DNA of 64,000 nt from Spirulina major PCC 6313 (GTDB lineage: Bacteria; Cyanobacteriota; Cyanobacteriia; Cyanobacteriales; Spirulinaceae). Where the stretch lies: contig NZ_KV878783.1 of assembly GCF_001890765.1 (NCBI RefSeq), forward strand, positions 3,810,771-3,874,770. Reading direction: 5' to 3'. This document shows positions 46,077-54,862 of the stretch, in pieces (position 1 is the first letter of the stretch; every line of letters begins with the position of its first letter). The position numbers and the translations under genes are program-made. Below the pieces are notes generated by a model. That model was not told the DNA's origin, did not search any database, and worked only from the letters and a program-made list of their open reading frames with translations.

Positions 46077-46646
46077 TTACCACAAGCCAGGAATGGGAGC
46101 CGCAGCCGGAGCCGGAGCGGGGCTGGTGGGGGGCAACGGTGTCACGGTGGTAGAGGAGCGATCGTTTAAGGATTCTTCCAACTGGGCCCACAACGCAGCG
46201 GTACGCTCTTCGAGGGGGGGTAGCATTTCGGGGGCATCGGTGTAGAACACCCCATAGTGGCGCGGATTGCCACAGGTGGGGTCAACATTGTTCATACATT
46301 GCATGCTGGTGAGGTCGTCCTTCATGTAGTCCGGCATCGGAATCATGTGATCTTCAGGGACTTCATACATTTCGCCGCCGCAATCCATGCTGGGGTTGTT
46401 GTTGCAGATAAACCCGCTGCGGGTCAACCCATCCTCTTCCAGGTCATAGAGTAAATTGAGCGCGGACAAGGGATCATAGTAGCTGGGATCGGTGCTGATG
46501 CCGTCCCCGTGATTGTCGGCCAACTCATACACTGCACCGGTCATGGTGTCGGTGCTCACCTGAGCAGCGGCAGAGGGTGCGATCGCTGCCATCCCAGCAC
46601 TAGCAAGACCCAAGGTTAAAAAGAGAGACTGTAAACGCATTGCCAT
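46077..46646 (-). CDS. Small exported protein with paired Cys-x7-Cys motifs
   Basis: 189 residues, not assigned to a family. The ATG at 46646 was chosen because GAGGAG lies just upstream, and it gives a Sec signal peptide (LFLTLGLASAGMAAIAP, cleavage near AAAQ). The mature part contains two similar cysteine pairs, CNNNPSMDC and CMNNVDPTC, each Cys-x7-Cys, that could form disulfides or bind a metal. The tail is rich in Pro and Ala and ends APIPGLW. The protein is acidic. The gene is divergent from the ABC-transporter operon with a 321-bp gap in which no conserved signal was recognised. Confidence 0.7.
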   Translation of the reverse strand: MAMRLQSLFLTLGLASAGMAAIAPSAAAQVSTDTMTGAVYELADNHGDGISTDPSYYDPLSALNLLYDLEEDGLTRSGFICNNNPSMDCGGEMYEVPEDHMIPMPDYMKDDLTSMQCMNNVDPTCGNPRHYGVFYTDAPEMLPPLEERTAALWAQLEESLNDRSSTTVTPLPPTSPAPAPAAAPIPGLW

Positions 46647-46967
46647 ATACTCCTCAAAATGTTCATCAGTAGGCAAGTCGTACTCATTCTAACCGTAACC
46701 ACCAAATATCTCGCTCTCCTCCATGAATCGTTAAGAATTTTGGCGGATACTCTGTGGGCCGAATCACCCACACCAGACCCGCTCGGCTGAAGATGTTCCC
46801 CACACCCCGCCTCATTTCCCCCTCCATCAAAGCAACCATTAAAATAGTCTAGAACCAACAACGCCGCTCTGGGATCAAGCATCTCACCACAGTTTCAGTC
46901 TGTTACTTCGTTTTGGTCACTGTATATTATTTCGATATTGTTTCGTTCTTGCTCCCCAATTCGCCCT

Positions 46968-47999
46968 ATGAGTAGCCTCAAACGCCGTCAGTTTCTTCAA
47001 TATAGCTCCCTGGTGATCGCCTCCGGTATGATGACATCCTGTGGCCAATCCCCCGACCCCGCGGCTTCCGATGCCCCGGCCACCAAAACCCTCGATCAAG
47101 TCACCTACGGTACGAATTGGTACGCCCAAGCCGAACATGGGGGATTTTATCAAGCCGTGGCCACGGGCATTTACGAAGAACACGGCCTTGATGTCACGAT
47201 CCAGATGGGTGGCCCCCAAACCAACGGTACGCAGTTGCTGATGTCCGGAACCCTGGACTTTTTCATGGGCTATGCCACGGATGTGATCAAAGGCGTAGAA
47301 GAAGGGATTCCGAAAATCACCGTCGCCGCCATGTTCCAAAAAGACCCCCAAGTCCTGATCGCCCATCCCGATCAGGGGATTGAGTCCCTGGCCGATTTGC
47401 AGGGGCGACCGATCTATGTGTCGGCGGCGGCGAATAATACCTATTGGCCCTTTTTGAAGTCTAAATATGGGTTTACCGATGACCAAAAACGCCCCTATAA
47501 CTTCACCGTTGGCCCCTTTTTAGCGGATAAAAATGTGGCACAGCAGGGCTATTTATCCTCAGAACCCCTCAAAATTGAGCAAGAAGGAGGTTTTGAGCCG
47601 GTGGTGTTGCTCTTGGCGGATTCGGGCTATAACCCCTATGCCACCACGATTGAAACCCGGCGCGAGATTGTCGAGAGTAATCCGGATCTGGTGCAGCGGT
47701 TTGTGGATGCCTCGATTAAAGGCTGGTATAGCTATCTGGAGAATCCAGAACCGGGAAATGCACTGATTCAGGAAGCGAATCCGGAGATGTCGAGTGAACA
47801 GATTGCCTACGGGATTGCCAAGCTGAAAGAGCATGGTATTTTGCTGTCGGGGGATGCTCTTGAACAAGGTATTGGCGTGATGACCGCCGAACGCTGGCAG
47901 AACTTTTTTGAGTTCATGGTCGAGGCGGGGGTGTTTAAAGCCGATACGGACTATACCCAGGCGTTTACCTTGGATTTCATTGGTAAACCGTTGGGTTAG
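46968..47999 (+). CDS. NMT1/THI5-like ABC transporter substrate-binding lipoprotein
   Basis: A 343-residue periplasmic binding protein. The N-terminus has a twin-arginine-like start (LKRRQFLQ), a hydrophobic core and a lipobox-like MTSC, so it is probably an exported lipoprotein. The NMT1/THI5 fold is indicated by YGTNWYAQAEHGGFYQAV and the later GTLDFFMGYATDVIKG. The permease and ATPase genes follow at 48095 and 48874. Homologues bind nitrate, sulfonates, thiamine precursors or riboflavin; the AEHGGFYQA signature resembles the pyrimidine/flavin-precursor group, but the ligand is not decided. No TPP or FMN riboswitch was seen upstream. Confidence 0.88.
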   Translation: MSSLKRRQFLQYSSLVIASGMMTSCGQSPDPAASDAPATKTLDQVTYGTNWYAQAEHGGFYQAVATGIYEEHGLDVTIQMGGPQTNGTQLLMSGTLDFFMGYATDVIKGVEEGIPKITVAAMFQKDPQVLIAHPDQGIESLADLQGRPIYVSAAANNTYWPFLKSKYGFTDDQKRPYNFTVGPFLADKNVAQQGYLSSEPLKIEQEGGFEPVVLLLADSGYNPYATTIETRREIVESNPDLVQRFVDASIKGWYSYLENPEPGNALIQEANPEMSSEQIAYGIAKLKEHGILLSGDALEQGIGVMTAERWQNFFEFMVEAGVFKADTDYTQAFTLDFIGKPLG

Positions 48000-48094
48000 A
48001 TGAAGCGATCGCCCTCAATCATTGGAGGCGTTTGGGGTTGGATTTCTGTGTTTTTTGAACGAGATAATTTTGAACTCAATAATGTAGTGATGTG

Positions 48095-48871
48095 ATGATT
48101 TCAACAACGTCCAACAGGGTGCTGGCATTGCAGCAGGTCGGGAAGGTGTACCGCAATGGCACGATCGCCCTTCAAGATGCGAATTTAGCGATCGCCCCTG
48201 GTGAATTTGTCAGCCTTGTGGGCGCGTCGGGCTGCGGCAAGAGTACGATTTTGCGATTGATTGCCGGATTGGGCCAACCCTCGACGGGTAACATTCACTG
48301 GGATCGGCCCGAACAAGCCCAGGATTTAGCCTTTGTCTTTCAGGATGCGGCGCTGATGCCTTGGGCGACGGTGCTCGACAATGTGCGCCTGCCCTTGACC
48401 CTGAACAAAACCAAACCGAACCAAGCCCGCGCCACCGCCCAGGATGTGATTAATCTCGTGGGGTTGGCGGGGTTTGAGTCGGCCTATCCACGGGAATTAT
48501 CGGGGGGGATGCGGATGCGGGTGTCAATTGCGCGATCGCTCGTCACAACGCCCCAAGTCCTGCTCATGGATGAACCCTTCGGGGCCCTTGATGAGATGAC
48601 CCGCAGCAAGCTCAACAGCGATCTGCTTCATCTTTGGCAACAAAAACGCTGGACAGTGGTGTTTGTCACCCACAATATTTACGAAGCGGTGTATCTCTCG
48701 CAGCGGGTGGTGGTGATGGCTCCCCGTCCCGGTCGCATCCATGCCGAAATCCCCATCGATGCCCCCTACCCCCGCGATGAAGACTTTCGCACCTCCCCGG
48801 AATACATCAACCATTGCCGCGCCGTAGCGGCCCAACTACACACCGCGATGCAGGATGCCGAGATTCTCTAA
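48095..48871 (+). CDS. ABC transporter ATP-binding protein (SsuB/TauB/NrtD type)
   Basis: A 258-residue ATPase. Walker A is GASGCGKST, the Q loop FVFQDAALMPW, the signature LSGGM, Walker B VLLMDEP, with the D loop and His switch (VTHN) present. The MPWATVLDNV segment is typical of the nitrate/sulfonate/taurine importer class. It energises import by the neighbouring permease. It lies 95 bp after the binding-protein gene and 2 bp before the permease gene, so the three form one operon. The ATG at 48095 is chosen over GTG at 48092. Confidence 0.95.
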   Translation: MISTTSNRVLALQQVGKVYRNGTIALQDANLAIAPGEFVSLVGASGCGKSTILRLIAGLGQPSTGNIHWDRPEQAQDLAFVFQDAALMPWATVLDNVRLPLTLNKTKPNQARATAQDVINLVGLAGFESAYPRELSGGMRMRVSIARSLVTTPQVLLMDEPFGALDEMTRSKLNSDLLHLWQQKRWTVVFVTHNIYEAVYLSQRVVVMAPRPGRIHAEIPIDAPYPRDEDFRTSPEYINHCRAVAAQLHTAMQDAEIL

Positions 48872-48873
48872 CC

Positions 48874-49746
48874 ATGCCCACTTCTCAAAAAACAGCCCCC
48901 CGCCCCACGCCCACCCCGGCCCCCCGATTGATGCAGACTTCAGACCCGACCGCATGGCAACGGCTGCGATCGCCCGAAGTCCTCGCGCCAATCGTCGTCG
49001 GGATCTGCATTCTCGTCGCCTGGGAACTCTTCGTCCGCATCACCGGCCTGCCCCCCTACCTCCTGCCCGGCCCCCTCTTGGTACTGCAAACCCTAGGGGA
49101 AGAATGGAGCACACTCCTGCCCTCCCTGCTGATTACCTTACAAATTACGATCTGTGCATTCCTAGCGGCGGTCGTGTCGGGTTTGTTCATCGCGGTGGTG
49201 TTTTCCCAAAGTAAATGGATTGAACGCAGCTTTTTCCCCTACGCCGTCATTTTACAAACGACCCCGATCGCTGCGATCGCCCCCCTAATCATCATGTGGA
49301 TGCGCAATAACACCTTCGGCGCATTAGTCGTCTGCGCCTGGATTGTCGCCTTCTTCCCCATCGTCTCCAACACCACCCTCGGCCTCAACAGCGTCGATCA
49401 CAACCTCGCCAACCTCTTCAAACTCTACAACGCCTCCCGCTGGCAAACCCTCTGGTATCTCCGCCTCCCCAGCGCCCTCCCCTACTTCCTCGGCGGCCTC
49501 AAAATCAGCGGCGGCCTCTCCCTGATCGGTGCAGTGGTGGCCGAATTTGTCGCCGGAACCGGCGGCGCAAAAGCGGGCCTCGCCTATCAAATCCTCATGT
49601 CCAGCTACAACCTCCAAATCCCCCGCATGTTCGCCGCCCTCTTATTAATCACCCTCGCCGGTGTCGGCATCTTCGTCCTCTTAACAATCCTCTCCAACGC
49701 CCTCCTCAAACACTGGCACGAAAGCGCAATTAAGATCGAAAACTAA
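48874..49746 (+). CDS. ABC transporter permease (SsuC/TauC/NrtB type)
   Basis: 290 residues with six membrane helices after a Pro-rich N-terminal tail. The EAA loop, which docks on the ATPase, is visible around LFKLYNASRWQTLWYLRLPSALP in altered form. The ATG at 48874 lies 2 bp after the ATPase stop, so translation is probably coupled. Together with the upstream genes it makes a complete type I importer. No further gene of the operon follows; the next element downstream is a TnpB transposon on the other strand. Confidence 0.93.
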   Translation: MPTSQKTAPRPTPTPAPRLMQTSDPTAWQRLRSPEVLAPIVVGICILVAWELFVRITGLPPYLLPGPLLVLQTLGEEWSTLLPSLLITLQITICAFLAAVVSGLFIAVVFSQSKWIERSFFPYAVILQTTPIAAIAPLIIMWMRNNTFGALVVCAWIVAFFPIVSNTTLGLNSVDHNLANLFKLYNASRWQTLWYLRLPSALPYFLGGLKISGGLSLIGAVVAEFVAGTGGAKAGLAYQILMSSYNLQIPRMFAALLLITLAGVGIFVLLTILSNALLKHWHESAIKIEN

Positions 49747-49781
49747 CCCTGCAACAACCATTTCATCTTCTTATACTGGCG

Positions 49782-49816
49782 ATAGCAATCCCATTGGATT
49801 CATAAACAGGCAAGGG
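49782..49816. repeat. Dispersed ~90-bp element, truncated copy
   Basis: The sequence ATAGCAATCCCATTGGATTC, followed by a CATAAACAGGCAAGGG segment, matches the left half of the element at 29890-29980. The right half is missing. It lies in the 206-bp gap between the permease gene and tnpB, near the right end of the TnpB element. Confidence 0.6.
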
Positions 49817-49920
49817 CATCACCCGGCGTAGGGCATGGGGATACCGATGGGAGCGATCGCGCCCCCACCGGCCAACGTTACGCCAAACTCTCCGGATCAA
49901 CCCCCAATGCTCTTGACTTA

Positions 49921-51160
49921 CTCCCCCGTTTAGAAAACGGGGGATTCTGGGATCAAACAGCAATAGCAGGCAACGCCTGTCTGACATCACCTAACCCAAT
50001 GGCTGAAGCCCCAGCCACTTTAATATTCATCGCCGCATTCTCATCCCGGTCATTCTCTGCCGAGCAACTGGGACACCGCCAATGGCGAGTCTCTAAATCC
50101 AGATGCTCCAAAATATGACCACAACTTGAAACAGTCTTGCTCGAAGGGAACCAGCGGTCAACATAGATCACCCGCTTCCCCTTCTTCGTCGCCACCCACT
50201 CCAGGATTTGCAGAAACTCCCGAAACGCCAAATCACTCACCTTACGCCCCCAAAGCCCCTGCATCGCCTTGAGGTTCAAGGTTTCAAAACACAGCACATC
50301 AAACTGATTCGTCAGTTGATGGGCTAACTTCCAAAACCAGTCCCGCCGTCGATGGGCAATATCTTCATGCTTGCGGGCTAAGTTTAATCGGGCACGTTCT
50401 CGATGGGCTGAACCCTTTTGCTTACGGGACAACTCTCGACTCGCTTTGCGAACCGAGTTAAGTGACTGCTTGAAGAACAAGGGGGCATCAATCTTGAATC
50501 CCTCAGAACAGGTCAGAAACGTCTTAAGTCCAAAATCAAAACCAGCAATGTTACCTGTCTCGGTTTTGACTTGGGGTTCTGACAGGGTATCTACCGTGAC
50601 AATCATGAACAGTTCTCCCAAGGGAGTTCGTTTAATCGTCACGGTCTTGACCTTGCCCTCAATGGGGCGAGAGTTCCAATATTGATAGACTTTGTTCCCA
50701 ATCCTGACCCGGTTGCCACCGAGGAATTTGTACCCAGCTTGCTTGAGGGTGAAGGATTTGTATTTTCGGGTTTTCTTGAAGTTGGGCGGTCGAACGCTTC
50801 TATCTTTGTGTTTGAAGAACAGTTGATAGGCTTTCTCAATTCGTTGGCAGATATCCTGTACGGCTTGAGAACCCACCTGCAACCACCAGGGGTTCCGTTT
50901 CCGAAGCTTGGCGATGTGTTTTTGCAGTCGGGCGCAGTTCAAGTGCTTGCCCCACATTCGGTAGTACCGTTTGTGGAGGGCAACACAATGGTTGTAGATA
51001 CGCCCTGCGGCATTGATTGTCCGCTTGAGGTATCTATTCCGCTTATGCTGGTAGAGCTTGAACTTGAGCGTTTTCATGGTTGCTATGATACCTCGGTATC
51101 ACGGCTGAATAAATTCAGCCCTTCGCTTATATCCCCCGTTTGGAAAACGGGGGCTTTACG
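49921..51160 (-). mobile_element. TnpB-only IS200/IS605-type element (edges approximate)
   Basis: Hairpins with the same 9-bp stem (CCCCCGTTT/AAACGGGGG) flank the tnpB gene at 49923-49943 and 51133-51153, as expected for the subterminal palindromes of IS605-group elements. Two more palindromes precede tnpB: TGATACC-TC-GGTATCA (51086-51101) and GGCTGAAT-AA-ATTCAGCC (51103-51120). No tnpA (Y1 transposase) is present, so movement would need one in trans. The exact tips were not determined. The left end lies within about 10 bp of the stop codon of the Uma2 gene. Confidence 0.75.
49953..51077 (-). CDS. tnpB: TnpB-family RNA-guided nuclease, incomplete zinc finger
   Basis: 374 residues. TnpB proteins are RNA-guided DNA nucleases that cut the empty site and help the transposon persist. 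The RuvC-like triad is complete: Asp181 in GFDFGLK, Glu265 in CFETLNL and Asp345 in NDRDENAAMN. The zinc finger is not: the family has Cys-x2-Cys...Cys-x2-Cys, but here the first position is Val316 (KTVSSCGH), leaving Cys319, Cys335 and Cys338. The start ATG (51077) gives the usual MKTLKFKLY. The guide RNA would overlap the 3' end of the gene and the right-end hairpin. Confidence 0.9.
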   Translation of the reverse strand: MKTLKFKLYQHKRNRYLKRTINAAGRIYNHCVALHKRYYRMWGKHLNCARLQKHIAKLRKRNPWWLQVGSQAVQDICQRIEKAYQLFFKHKDRSVRPPNFKKTRKYKSFTLKQAGYKFLGGNRVRIGNKVYQYWNSRPIEGKVKTVTIKRTPLGELFMIVTVDTLSEPQVKTETGNIAGFDFGLKTFLTCSEGFKIDAPLFFKQSLNSVRKASRELSRKQKGSAHRERARLNLARKHEDIAHRRRDWFWKLAHQLTNQFDVLCFETLNLKAMQGLWGRKVSDLAFREFLQILEWVATKKGKRVIYVDRWFPSSKTVSSCGHILEHLDLETRHWRCPSCSAENDRDENAAMNIKVAGASAIGLGDVRQALPAIAV

Positions 51161-51162
51161 CT

Positions 51163-51915
51163 TTACATTCGTAACTTCGCCATCAGTTGCTCATTCTTTT
51201 GGCGCTCTTGTTCAGCCTTAGCCTCTGCCTGTTCAGCCTTAGCCTCTGCTTGTTTCGCCTTAGCCTCTGCTTGTTTCGCCTGTTCCTCACCATGGAGCAG
51301 CAGGTTACCCGTGGCATCCCACCAGCGCAACCAGGGCAAATCCATATTTTGGTAAATGCCCGGCCAAATGCCCAATTCCACCTCCAATTCTTCAATGGGA
51401 AAACGTCCGCTTGGATTGGCTGGCATCAGGCGGTAGCGATTAGATACCAATTGATACACCTCGACCTGAGCCTTTTTGACTTCATAGATCGCGTAATAGG
51501 CCGGGCGAATTGCGGTTTCATAGACCCAAAATTTCCCCGTCCAAGGTGTCTTGTCCCGCTCCTCTGCTCCCGTCCCGGACACAAACTCAATCACAATCAC
51601 CGGCGGCATAATCTCTTGCCACAGCACATAGGAACGACGGGCTTGGCCGTCTAAGGTTGGCGGGACATTCGCCACATAAAACCAGTCGGGGGCTTCGGCT
51701 CCCCGCTGGGGTGGGTCTGTGATTCGCCAATAAATGCCGCTGTCTTGACCGATGCAATAGTGACCATCGGGATGGACGCGATCGAGGACAGGACGAATCG
51801 ATTCCGTTAACAAGATACTTTGGGGATGTTCCTGAAAATTCTTCACGAATGTACCGTCCTCACAGGGCAGTTGCGTGTGATCGGGCAAAGGGGTAAAGGA
51901 TTCGCTAAAAACCAT
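51163..51915 (-). CDS. Uma2-family (DUF820) protein with C-terminal coiled coil
   Basis: 250 residues. The N-terminal ~200 residues match the Uma2/DUF820 family, a restriction-endonuclease-like fold greatly expanded in cyanobacteria (YYAIYEVKKAQVEVYQL, and APDWFYV and VIEFVSG as candidate PD-(D/E)xK strands). The tail is a highly charged helix made of a repeated 7-residue unit close to AKQAEAK, encoded by 21-bp tandem repeats around 51200-51290. Function is unknown; many copies are thought to derive from mobile DNA. The stop codon lies against the left end of the TnpB element. Confidence 0.82.
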   Translation of the reverse strand: MVFSESFTPLPDHTQLPCEDGTFVKNFQEHPQSILLTESIRPVLDRVHPDGHYCIGQDSGIYWRITDPPQRGAEAPDWFYVANVPPTLDGQARRSYVLWQEIMPPVIVIEFVSGTGAEERDKTPWTGKFWVYETAIRPAYYAIYEVKKAQVEVYQLVSNRYRLMPANPSGRFPIEELEVELGIWPGIYQNMDLPWLRWWDATGNLLLHGEEQAKQAEAKAKQAEAKAEQAEAKAEQERQKNEQLMAKLRM

Positions 51916-52036
51916 GATCTAACCTGGATTGCGTGGTTCTATCGTAGCGCGGTATTTCTGGCCAAATTGGGATCGCCATGATCTTGGTCGTGATTGTTAG
52001 GACAGTTGGACAAGGCTGAACATTTGTGCTGAATTT

Positions 52037-52129
52037 ATAGCAGAGGTCAACGTGCTTAGGGCCTCCAAACTCTCTCGAAACAAGGGGCTTAAGCTCCTTG
52101 CCTGTGCTCACGAATCTGGCTAGGGCTAT
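52037..52129. repeat. Dispersed ~90-bp inverted-repeat element, copy 4
   Basis: The left end ATAGCAGAGG and right end TAGGGCTAT are short inverted repeats, and the centre is the palindrome AAGGGGCTTAAGCTCCTT. It belongs to the same family as 4349-4438 and 29890-29980. It lies between the Uma2 gene and the membrane protein gene at 52197. Confidence 0.6.
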
Positions 52130-52196
52130 CATTGCAAACAGTGAAGGCGGCCGGGGGTGAACTCGGCCGCCTTGATGTTTGAAAGGGGATTGCGGG

Positions 52197-52709
52197 TTAG
52201 GTGTGGTGCATCATTTCGCGGTAACACCAGCGGACGAGGCTGAACCCGGCGATGAATTTGATCACTTCTAAACCCCAGTAGCTGAGTTGCATGGTGAGCA
52301 TCGAGCCGGAGAAGGGGTTGGCGGTGGGGGCGAGCCAATCGAGGTGGATGCCGACGCTGCTAAGGAGGGGGGTGAGACCGTAGGTGTAGAGGAGGGCGAT
52401 CGCAAACAACACCCCTGCCGTCACCACAAATAACCGTTCTTGATGCTGGGTGAGGCTATGGCTTGACCAGAGAGCTAGGCAAGCAGTGAAGACACAGGCT
52501 GCGCAAATCAGTTCCAGATGATTGAAGGCTTCAAAGAGAACATACCCCGCACTGGCGAAATCGCTTTGCATCATCATGCCAGAGACATAAAGACTAGGAA
52601 TGACAACACCATCGAGGAGTAAGCTGCCGCTCAACCAAAAGCCGAGGGTAAATAAAATGAGGGCGGGCCAATTCAGGCGAGAAAGAGAAGGAATAAGACC
52701 TGAGCGCAT
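52197..52709 (-). CDS. Four-helix membrane protein, DUF4149-like
   Basis: 170 residues with four membrane helices (about 13-35, 60-82, 92-112 and 135-157). The segments GSLLLDGVVIPSLYVSGMM and AGYVLFEAFNHLELICAA resemble DUF4149/TMEM205-type proteins, which have no established biochemical function. It is on the same strand as the adenylate cyclase operon, 85 bp downstream, and could be its last gene, but this is not certain. No catalytic motif was seen. Confidence 0.6.
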   Translation of the reverse strand: MRSGLIPSLSRLNWPALILFTLGFWLSGSLLLDGVVIPSLYVSGMMMQSDFASAGYVLFEAFNHLELICAACVFTACLALWSSHSLTQHQERLFVVTAGVLFAIALLYTYGLTPLLSSVGIHLDWLAPTANPFSGSMLTMQLSYWGLEVIKFIAGFSLVRWCYREMMHHT

Positions 52710-52794
52710 GATTAAGACCTTGAATGCATATAGGTTCAGCCTAGCTAATTTTAGGGGTCTTAAATGTCAATAATAGTTAAGGGTTGGGGGGATT

Positions 52795-54855
52795 TTAGGC
52801 GGGTTCAGAGTTTGCAGGGGGGCGGTGATCATGGAGTAAATAGGTATTCATTTGGCCTTTTCCTTTGATCGGAATCACACCCCGTGGGCTGAGAATATAT
52901 TGATTTTTGAGCCGATGATAGATGGTTTCGGTGACTTGAATGTGACCCGGTAAGCCTTGGGATTCCATGCGGCTGGCGATATTGACGGTATCGCCCCACA
53001 GATCATAACTAAATTTTGTTGTCCCGATCACTCCCGCCACTACAGACCCGGTATTCATGCCAATGCGGAGGTCAAAATGTTTCGGGGTGGTCTGGTTAAT
53101 GCGTTTAATAATTGTTTGCATTTCGAGGGCGACGGTGGCGATCACTTCCACATGATCGCCACGGGGGGTGGGGAGTCCGGCCACCATCATGTAGGCATCG
53201 CCAATGGTTTTGATTTTTTCGACACCGTATTTGGCACTCAAGGCATCAAATTCTGAAAAAATGACGTTGAGTTGTTCGACGAGTTCAATGGGGGGGAGGT
53301 TGGCGGCGAGTTGGGTAAAGCCGACGAGATCGGCAAAGAGGACGGTGACTTCTTCAAAGCTGTCGGCGATGGTGGTGATCTGGGCTTTGAGGCGTTCGGC
53401 GATCGCTTGAGGCAAAATGCTCAAGAGTAAATGTTCCGTTTTTTCCTGTTGTTGGTGCAGGGCGATTTCGGCTTCCTTGCGTTTAATGAATTGTCCGAGT
53501 TGGTTACCCGTAGCTCCCATCATTTGCAGCAAGTTGTGATCCGGGGGGAGATGTTCCCGCCGAAAAAAGGTCATCACCCCCAACATTTCACTGCCACTCT
53601 GTAGCGGAAAGGCTAAGGCGGTATTCAAGCCGGACTGCACGATGAGGGATTGCGCCCCAAAGTCTGGATCGGTTTGCAGGGTTGTGATCCATTGAGGGCG
53701 ACCGGCGGACCAGACGCGCCCGACAAACCCAATGCCTTCGGCATTGTCCACCAACACCCTGCCCTGTAAAAAGGATTGAAACGAGGTGTTCGGGCTGGAC
53801 TCTGCCCAAAAATCAACTCGCTGTAGCCGGGGGACGGGGGCAGGGCAGGGGTTCCCATCTTGATCCCAGGTGGTGTGTTCAAGGTCTTGGGCGATGGGTT
53901 TGCGTTCGTCTGTGGTGTAGGGAATCCAAAATTCCCCCACATCCCAGTTGAGGTTTTCGCCGATCGCTTGGAGAATGCGGTGGGTGGCGACTTCGAGGGA
54001 GATGGATTCGGAGAGGATACGGGCGATCGCATACTGGGCGGCGAGGCGCTGCTGGGTGCGATGGCGTTCGGTAATGTCGCGGCCAATGTAGACAATATCT
54101 TGGGTGAGGCGGTGATCCGATTCCCCTTGGGCTTCGGTTTGAATCAAGGAACAGGAAAACGCTACGTTGAGTTTAGCGCCCTGTTTGGTTTGGCATTCCA
54201 CTTCGATATTGCGCGACAGGACTCCCTCGGTTTGAATAGCGGCGGCAAGTTCGGCAAAGAGGGGATCGGCATTCAAAATTAATCGTGACAGGGGCTGATC
54301 AATCAGTTCGGCTTGGGTGTAGCCAAAGAGAATTTCGGTGGCGTGGTTAATGGTTTTAATCGTCTGATCAGGTGTGGTGACAATCAGAGCATCCGCGATC
54401 GCCGTCACGATCCGATCAATGTAGTTTTTTGAAGCCGTTAAAGCATTGAGGAGCAAGTTCGACTCATTGGTACTCTGCACTAACACCTGTTCAAGGTGCA
54501 TTTTTTCCGAGACATTCTCAATAAAAAGAATCAAATAGGGGTCAGCGGCGGCGGTGCTGGGGGTTGCCTGAACATGGAGATCTAAATAGAGATTTTGACC
54601 GTCAGCAGTGGTGCGCGTGATCCCGTTGAGGGCGAAATGGGGCATCTCGTTGACAGCGATCGCCATAAACACATCTTCGCACCCATACAGTTCCGGAAAA
54701 TGATCCCGAATATCCGTGTGCAGCAGCGGCACAGAGATATCCCGCCAATGATCTAAACTCGCCGTCGGAGAATGATTAACAATCTGCCCAGCCCCATCAA
54801 ACACGACATAGCAAATATGGGGCGGCACAATCAATGTCTGATCAAAAACATTCAT
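52795..54855 (-). CDS. Class III adenylate cyclase with N-terminal input module, PAS and GAF
   Basis: 686 residues, soluble. Residues about 1-150 are an input module shared with the diguanylate cyclase upstream and with the kinase at 11349-13553. A PAS domain follows (to VYIGRDITER, about 270), then GAF (about 290-450) and a C-terminal cyclase homology domain. That domain has both metal-binding Asp (LFADLVGFT, KTIGDAYM), the Lys that favours ATP over GTP (EKIKTIG) and the Asn/Arg transition-state residues (DTVNIASRM). The product is therefore expected to be cAMP. The ATG at 54855 lies 7 bp after the stop of the diguanylate cyclase gene. Confidence 0.9.
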   Translation of the reverse strand: MNVFDQTLIVPPHICYVVFDGAGQIVNHSPTASLDHWRDISVPLLHTDIRDHFPELYGCEDVFMAIAVNEMPHFALNGITRTTADGQNLYLDLHVQATPSTAAADPYLILFIENVSEKMHLEQVLVQSTNESNLLLNALTASKNYIDRIVTAIADALIVTTPDQTIKTINHATEILFGYTQAELIDQPLSRLILNADPLFAELAAAIQTEGVLSRNIEVECQTKQGAKLNVAFSCSLIQTEAQGESDHRLTQDIVYIGRDITERHRTQQRLAAQYAIARILSESISLEVATHRILQAIGENLNWDVGEFWIPYTTDERKPIAQDLEHTTWDQDGNPCPAPVPRLQRVDFWAESSPNTSFQSFLQGRVLVDNAEGIGFVGRVWSAGRPQWITTLQTDPDFGAQSLIVQSGLNTALAFPLQSGSEMLGVMTFFRREHLPPDHNLLQMMGATGNQLGQFIKRKEAEIALHQQQEKTEHLLLSILPQAIAERLKAQITTIADSFEEVTVLFADLVGFTQLAANLPPIELVEQLNVIFSEFDALSAKYGVEKIKTIGDAYMMVAGLPTPRGDHVEVIATVALEMQTIIKRINQTTPKHFDLRIGMNTGSVVAGVIGTTKFSYDLWGDTVNIASRMESQGLPGHIQVTETIYHRLKNQYILSPRGVIPIKGKGQMNTYLLHDHRPPANSEPA

Positions 54856-54862
54856 AGATGGG

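Noticed and set aside
46683-46967. TPP or FMN riboswitch ahead of the NMT1-like transporter operon
   Set aside because: Neither the conserved TPP core (CUGAGA ... ACCUGAU) nor FMN-type elements could be found by reading.
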